Positions 60,285 to 64,000 of a stretch of DNA of 64,000 bases are shown piece by piece. Position 1 is the first letter of the stretch. Each line of letters begins with the position of its first letter. The notes beneath the pieces were generated by a model. That model searched no databases and was not told the DNA's origin. It saw only the letters and a list, made by a program, of their open reading frames with translations. The DNA lies in assembly GCA_016208495.1 (NCBI GenBank), contig JACQXX010000088.1, positions 16,471 through 80,470 on the forward strand, written 5' to 3'. This stretch comes from Acidobacteriota bacterium (GTDB taxonomy: Bacteria > Acidobacteriota > Blastocatellia > Chloracidobacteriales > Chloracidobacteriaceae). The translations under genes were made by a program, and so were the position numbers.

Positions 60285-62720
60285 ATGTTTTCACTCGCCA
60301 GTGATTTTCGCCTTGCCGGGCGAACACTGCTCAGAAATCCAGGCTTTGTCGCGGTCGTCGTCTTGACGCTGGCTATGGGGATTGGTGCGAACACCGCTAT
60401 TTTTTCGGTGGTCAATGCGTTGTTGCTCCAGCCGTTGCCATACCAGGAATCTGACCGACTGGCTGTGATTTGGGGGTACAACCCTCCAAAAATTGAGGAT
60501 CGAAATGTGATCTCGCCATTTGTGTTTCGCTTTTATCGCGAACATATGGCGACTTTCGAACAACTGGCCGCTTTTAGTATGCCCAAAGCGACGCTCACGG
60601 GTGCCGGCGATCCTGAGGAAGTCCAGCTTCAAATCACAACCGAAAATCTGTTTGGCATGCTTGGGGTAACGGCGCAGCTTGGACGAACTTTTACAATCGA
60701 AGACACTCGCCCTGAGGCTGCGTCAGTCGTGGTTCTGAGCCACGAGTTATGGCAAACCCGATTTGGAGGTGACCCGAAAGTCATTGGTCGAAAGGTGTCA
60801 CTCAACAGTCACCCTACAACCGTGATTGGTGTTATGCCGCCCTACACTCAGTTCAACCTGCTTCCAAATTCCTTCAAATTCCGCCCGGCTCAAGTCTGGC
60901 AACCCGTCATTTACAGCGATAGTTTCTACCAGACCCATTTGGGCTATCTGTTTGTGGTTGGCCAGCTCAAGGCTGGTACTTCGCTCAGAACAGCTCAAGA
61001 CGAACTGGATGCAGTGACCCGGCAACTCTCGGTGCACCATCCTGAGGCCAACACCCGGCGACAGTTTAAGGTTGTGTCACTGCGTGAAGAACTGGTTGGG
61101 GCAATTCGACCGGCGTTGTACGCGCTCTTTGGGGCGGTTGGGGTGGTGCTCCTGATTGCCTGTGCCAATGTTGCCAATCTACTGCTGGCCAGAGCCGTTC
61201 GCCAAAAACACGAATTTGCCCTTCGCTGCGCGATTGGTGCCAGCCCCTGGCAGGTGTTTCGCCAGTCGTTGATTGAAAGCCTGTTGCTGGCCGGGATGAG
61301 TGGTGGGTTGGGGGTGTTGATTGCCCGATGGGCAGTTGATTTTCTGCTGGTGCTCAGCCCGAAAGAAATCCAGTGGCTCAACGTGATCCAGCTTGATCGG
61401 CGGGTGCTGGGCTTTACCCTGGTGTTATCGCTGGCAACAGGAATTGGATTTGGGCTGTTTCCAGCACTGGCGGTTGCACGGACCAATCTGGCGAGTGTGC
61501 TCAAACAGCAATCCATCACGATTGTTTCACCGCACAATTTCCTTCGGAGCACCTTTCTGGTGGCTCAGATTGCCTTGACAGTGGTCCTGCTGATCATTGC
61601 CGGGCTGATGATCCGGAGTTTTCTGCGGATGCGAGCGGTTGACCCTGGATTTGACTCAGCCAATGTGATTACCGCCCGGGTTCAGCTTCCAGGAAGTCGG
61701 TACCGGAACCCAGCTCAACGGATTGAATTTTTCAGCCAGTTGATTCAACGGATTCAGGCAATCCCCAACGTGGTCTCGGTTGGGGGCACCAATTCGCTTC
61801 CATTCACAGGGGCGCGAATTGAAACCGATTTTGAGATTGCCGAACGCCCCACTCCTTCACCGGGTGAGAACTGGCTTTCCGAGATTGAAATCGTCAGTCC
61901 TACCTTTTTCCAGGCGATGGGCATGCCGGTCATTCAGGGGCGCACCTTCTCACCACAGGAAGCGCACATCAAGAGTCAGGCTGTGATGATTAACCAGATG
62001 CTTGCCCGCCAGTACTTTGGCGCTGAAAACCCGGTTGGAAAACATCTGGTATTTCGTGAAGCGGACTCAGTGGATACCCTGGAAATTATCGGAGTCGTGG
62101 CCGATTCGTGCCATCGAGGACTTGATTGCCCAATTCGTCCAAAATGCTACTGGCCGCATCCACAACTGGTGCTCAATTATATGAGTCTGGTGATTCGGAC
62201 CAGTGATGATTCAGGGCCGGTGGTGACCGCGATTCGCCGTGAACTGGCCAGCCTGGATGCCGATCTGGCGCTGTCTGAAATCCAGCCGCTTGAAGTCCTG
62301 CTGGCTCAATCAATTGCCAAAGCGCGGTTTAGTATGCTGTTGTTTTCAATTTTTGGCGGGTTTGCCCTGGTGGTGGCAGCGATTGGGATTTATGCCGTAA
62401 TGTCCTACACGGCTGCTGAGCGGACCCGTGAGATTGGGCTTCGGCTGGCGCTTGGCGCACAACCTCTGGATATTGTGAAACTGATTGTCGGCCAGGGAAT
62501 CAGCCTGACCTGTATCGGGATTGGCCTTGGAATTGCAGTTGCTTTGGGATTAACGCGGTTGTTAACGACGCTGCTCTATTCAGTCAGTGCGAGTGATCCG
62601 CTGACGTTTTTTGGTATGGGATTGCTTCTGGTAGCTGTTGCCTGTCTGGCCTGCACCATGCCGGTCCGGCGGGCAATGAAGGTCAATCCCGTTGTGGCCC
62701 TGTGGAGTGCAGCGGCTTGA
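60285..62720 (+). CDS. ADOP-type ABC-transporter permease (MacB/FtsX-like, no ATPase domain)
   Basis: 811 residues of the acidobacterial duplicated orphan permease type. First half: MacB-like periplasmic region and TM segment (GFVAVVVLTLAMGIGANTAIFSVVNALLLQPLPY), then FtsX-type TM block (VGVVLLIACANVANLLLARAVRQKHEFALRCAIGA). Second half repeats the pattern: FLVAQIALTVVLLIIAGLMIRSFLRM ... FALVVAAIGIYAVMSYTAAERTREIGLRLALGA. It would move or sense lipoproteins or peptides with an ATPase encoded elsewhere. Such genes are abundant in Acidobacteriota, which supports the host assignment. It meets the next, convergent gene 2 bp from its stop. Confidence 0.93.
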   Translation: MFSLASDFRLAGRTLLRNPGFVAVVVLTLAMGIGANTAIFSVVNALLLQPLPYQESDRLAVIWGYNPPKIEDRNVISPFVFRFYREHMATFEQLAAFSMPKATLTGAGDPEEVQLQITTENLFGMLGVTAQLGRTFTIEDTRPEAASVVVLSHELWQTRFGGDPKVIGRKVSLNSHPTTVIGVMPPYTQFNLLPNSFKFRPAQVWQPVIYSDSFYQTHLGYLFVVGQLKAGTSLRTAQDELDAVTRQLSVHHPEANTRRQFKVVSLREELVGAIRPALYALFGAVGVVLLIACANVANLLLARAVRQKHEFALRCAIGASPWQVFRQSLIESLLLAGMSGGLGVLIARWAVDFLLVLSPKEIQWLNVIQLDRRVLGFTLVLSLATGIGFGLFPALAVARTNLASVLKQQSITIVSPHNFLRSTFLVAQIALTVVLLIIAGLMIRSFLRMRAVDPGFDSANVITARVQLPGSRYRNPAQRIEFFSQLIQRIQAIPNVVSVGGTNSLPFTGARIETDFEIAERPTPSPGENWLSEIEIVSPTFFQAMGMPVIQGRTFSPQEAHIKSQAVMINQMLARQYFGAENPVGKHLVFREADSVDTLEIIGVVADSCHRGLDCPIRPKCYWPHPQLVLNYMSLVIRTSDDSGPVVTAIRRELASLDADLALSEIQPLEVLLAQSIAKARFSMLLFSIFGGFALVVAAIGIYAVMSYTAAERTREIGLRLALGAQPLDIVKLIVGQGISLTCIGIGLGIAVALGLTRLLTTLLYSVSASDPLTFFGMGLLLVAVACLACTMPVRRAMKVNPVVALWSAAA

Positions 62721-62722
62721 CG

Positions 62723-63691
62723 CTACCGTGGATGCCTGGCAAAGAAGTCCCACACGACATCTGTCGCGTTGAGGTCACGTGATGGCGGTTCGGTGGTGAA
62801 TCCTTGCGCATCAGGCCAGGGATGTGGGCCATCCACAATCGTATAAAACTCAACTTCGGTTCGATTGCGCCCGCCAGTATACGTCTCGTGGATAACCTTC
62901 CCAGTTTGTTGAGTTTGTGGTGTCGGATTGCACCCGGTGAGGTTGATCCACGTCTTGACGCCCAGAGAGGCCGGATTGAAGACAAAGTCACCCGTGGCAC
63001 GGCCAGTTCCACCGGTGTAAGGTGCGGCCCCGTCGCCAGTCCCATGAATGACGATCAGGGAAAGCGGTTGTGACGGCAGGGTATTTGTACTGTTTAACGG
63101 GCCGGCAACCGGACCAATCGCCGCAAAGGTATCGGCCATTTCACACCCCAGACGATAGGCCATCATGGCGCCGTTGGAATGCCCGGTGGCGAAAATTTGA
63201 TTCGGATCAATGTTGTATCGACCTTTGAGACGTTCAACCAGTTCGCGGATAAACCCGACATCATTGCTGTTTTGGGCCTGGGCCCGGCCACAGCACGTCC
63301 AGGCATTCCAGGTTTGGAGAACGCCATCACCGCTGTAGCCATTCGGATAGACCACAATAAAGCCTTCCTCATCAGCTTTTTTCGAGAAAGCCGTTACATT
63401 CTCGATATTTTTGGCATTTCCACCGCCGCCGTGAAGCACCACAACCAGCGGGACCGCTTTCTGAGTATTTAATCTGGGCGGAAGGTGCAGTCGGTAACTT
63501 CGTTCAACACCTTCAAATTGAAATGATTCGGTAATGGTCGAGCGATTGATTTGCGTGGCTTCCTCCAGACGTTGCCTGAGTCCTGCCCGTCGGTTGCGTT
63601 GAGCGGTAACTCCAAGCGCTCCAAGCAGGCAGATCAAAAGGAAGCTCACTCCAAGAAATTGAGAGGATACCCTGACAAAATTGCGCTTCAT
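62723..63691 (-). CDS. LpqC/PHB-depolymerase-like esterase (feruloyl-esterase type)
   Basis: 322 residues; GAGG precedes the ATG and the N-terminal segment is a signal anchor (FLGVSFLLICLLGALGVTA). Alpha/beta-hydrolase fold: VVLHGGGGNAKN (oxyanion region) and the nucleophile elbow GHSNGAMMAYRLGCEMAD, followed by VIHGTGDGAAPYTGGTG with an acid residue and GPHPWPD with the catalytic His. Members hydrolyse short-chain polyhydroxyalkanoates, acetyl-xylan or feruloyl esters. Which one cannot be decided here. It ends tail to tail with the ADOP gene. Confidence 0.88.
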   Translation of the reverse strand: MKRNFVRVSSQFLGVSFLLICLLGALGVTAQRNRRAGLRQRLEEATQINRSTITESFQFEGVERSYRLHLPPRLNTQKAVPLVVVLHGGGGNAKNIENVTAFSKKADEEGFIVVYPNGYSGDGVLQTWNAWTCCGRAQAQNSNDVGFIRELVERLKGRYNIDPNQIFATGHSNGAMMAYRLGCEMADTFAAIGPVAGPLNSTNTLPSQPLSLIVIHGTGDGAAPYTGGTGRATGDFVFNPASLGVKTWINLTGCNPTPQTQQTGKVIHETYTGGRNRTEVEFYTIVDGPHPWPDAQGFTTEPPSRDLNATDVVWDFFARHPR

Positions 63692-64000
63692 ATATACCTC
63701 GTTTGGTTAGTGACTGGTGCTTTGGAACCAGTACCTTCGAAGAATCAGTCACCGGTCACCAGAAATTTTCTTCCAATGAGAGCCCAAACGAGGCAATTTA
63801 GTTTTGAAGAAATTTGGAAAAGCGGCGTCAAGTGAACCGCACTCCGAAAGACTCTGAATGTTAGGGACCCAGAAGAAAATAAAATCCCACTGAAATCGGG
63901 TTCAGGGTTCAGGGTTCAGGGTTTCGGCGATGAGTTGACTGATCCCACTCAAGATGAAGACTGGGGAACTGGCGGGTACCACTCAACGTGGAGTATCTGG
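63692..64000. other. window end, no gene supported
   Basis: Upstream region of the esterase with a GACTGGT/ACCAGT palindromic stretch (63709-63760) and a short GGGTTCA array (63896-63925). On the minus strand an open end from the edge (63998 to about 63910) stops inside the array, ending NPEP, so the 3' tip of another gene is possible but not demonstrated. Confidence 0.4.

Overview
The window looks like a chromosomal segment of an acidobacterium, most likely class Blastocatellia (inference). The strongest pointers are an 811-residue permease of the ADOP type (acidobacterial duplicated orphan permease), a bacterial relative of the tetraether/membrane-spanning lipid synthase, large secreted NHL/BNR/FN3 repeat proteins, and intergenic gaps crowded with short tandem repeats. 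Most genes are housekeeping or cell-surface genes in runs of one to three.

Layout. 1-9.2 kb: argS (3' end outside the window), a 300-bp dispersed element, an exported cyclophilin, a lipoprotein, a MarR regulator, a TPR protein, a CapA-like lipoprotein and an RsbV/RsbW-type anti-sigma pair. 9.7-21.8 kb: an amidohydrolase, a 1353-residue NHL protein, a class C beta-lactamase-like hydrolase, a two-component system, a deoxyadenosine/SAH deaminase-like enzyme and a C-terminally shortened 3-hydroxyacyl-CoA dehydrogenase. 21.8-29.7 kb: a YdbC-like protein, a flippase, ComM/YifB, a more AT-rich restriction-modification pair that looks acquired, and an enoyl-CoA hydratase. 30-44 kb: an orphan solute-binding lipoprotein, a second copy of the dispersed element, an M16-like protein without zinc motifs, a SUMF protein, a Zn-dehydrogenase, Sua5/TsaC, a 1.4-kilo-residue BNR-FN3 surface protein and a Ser/Thr kinase with an FHA domain. 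44-50 kb: trpF, a microcompartment shell protein beside a class II aldolase carrying a candidate encapsulation tail, a gamma-glutamyltransferase, an unknown membrane-associated protein and a TIGR01777 epimerase. 50-57 kb: a TPR protein, ahcY and metK (the SAM/SAH cycle) and a KirBac-like channel. 57-64 kb: a promoter, a roughly 400-nt highly structured RNA region ending in a terminator, the radical-SAM lipid synthase homologue, the ADOP permease and an LpqC-like esterase.

The most unusual feature is the intergenic DNA. Several families of 7-15 bp units, including TGACAAGG, GGGTTCA/GGGTTCC, TTTTTGTCC, AGTCAGT, GGTTAGTG, GAATGAA and GGGCTGAAGAAAAC, form arrays that recur in fixed combinations and often begin exactly at a stop codon. 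In at least nine genes the stop codon or the last residues lie in or against a repeat unit. In the acyl-CoA dehydrogenase the array coincides with loss of about 29 conserved C-terminal residues. A 300-bp dispersed element with inverted ends occurs twice, and base-pair changes between its copies are compensatory in two hairpins. The structured RNA upstream of the lipid-synthase homologue is the best candidate for an undescribed regulatory RNA.

All calls come from reading the sequence; no database or covariance search was run.
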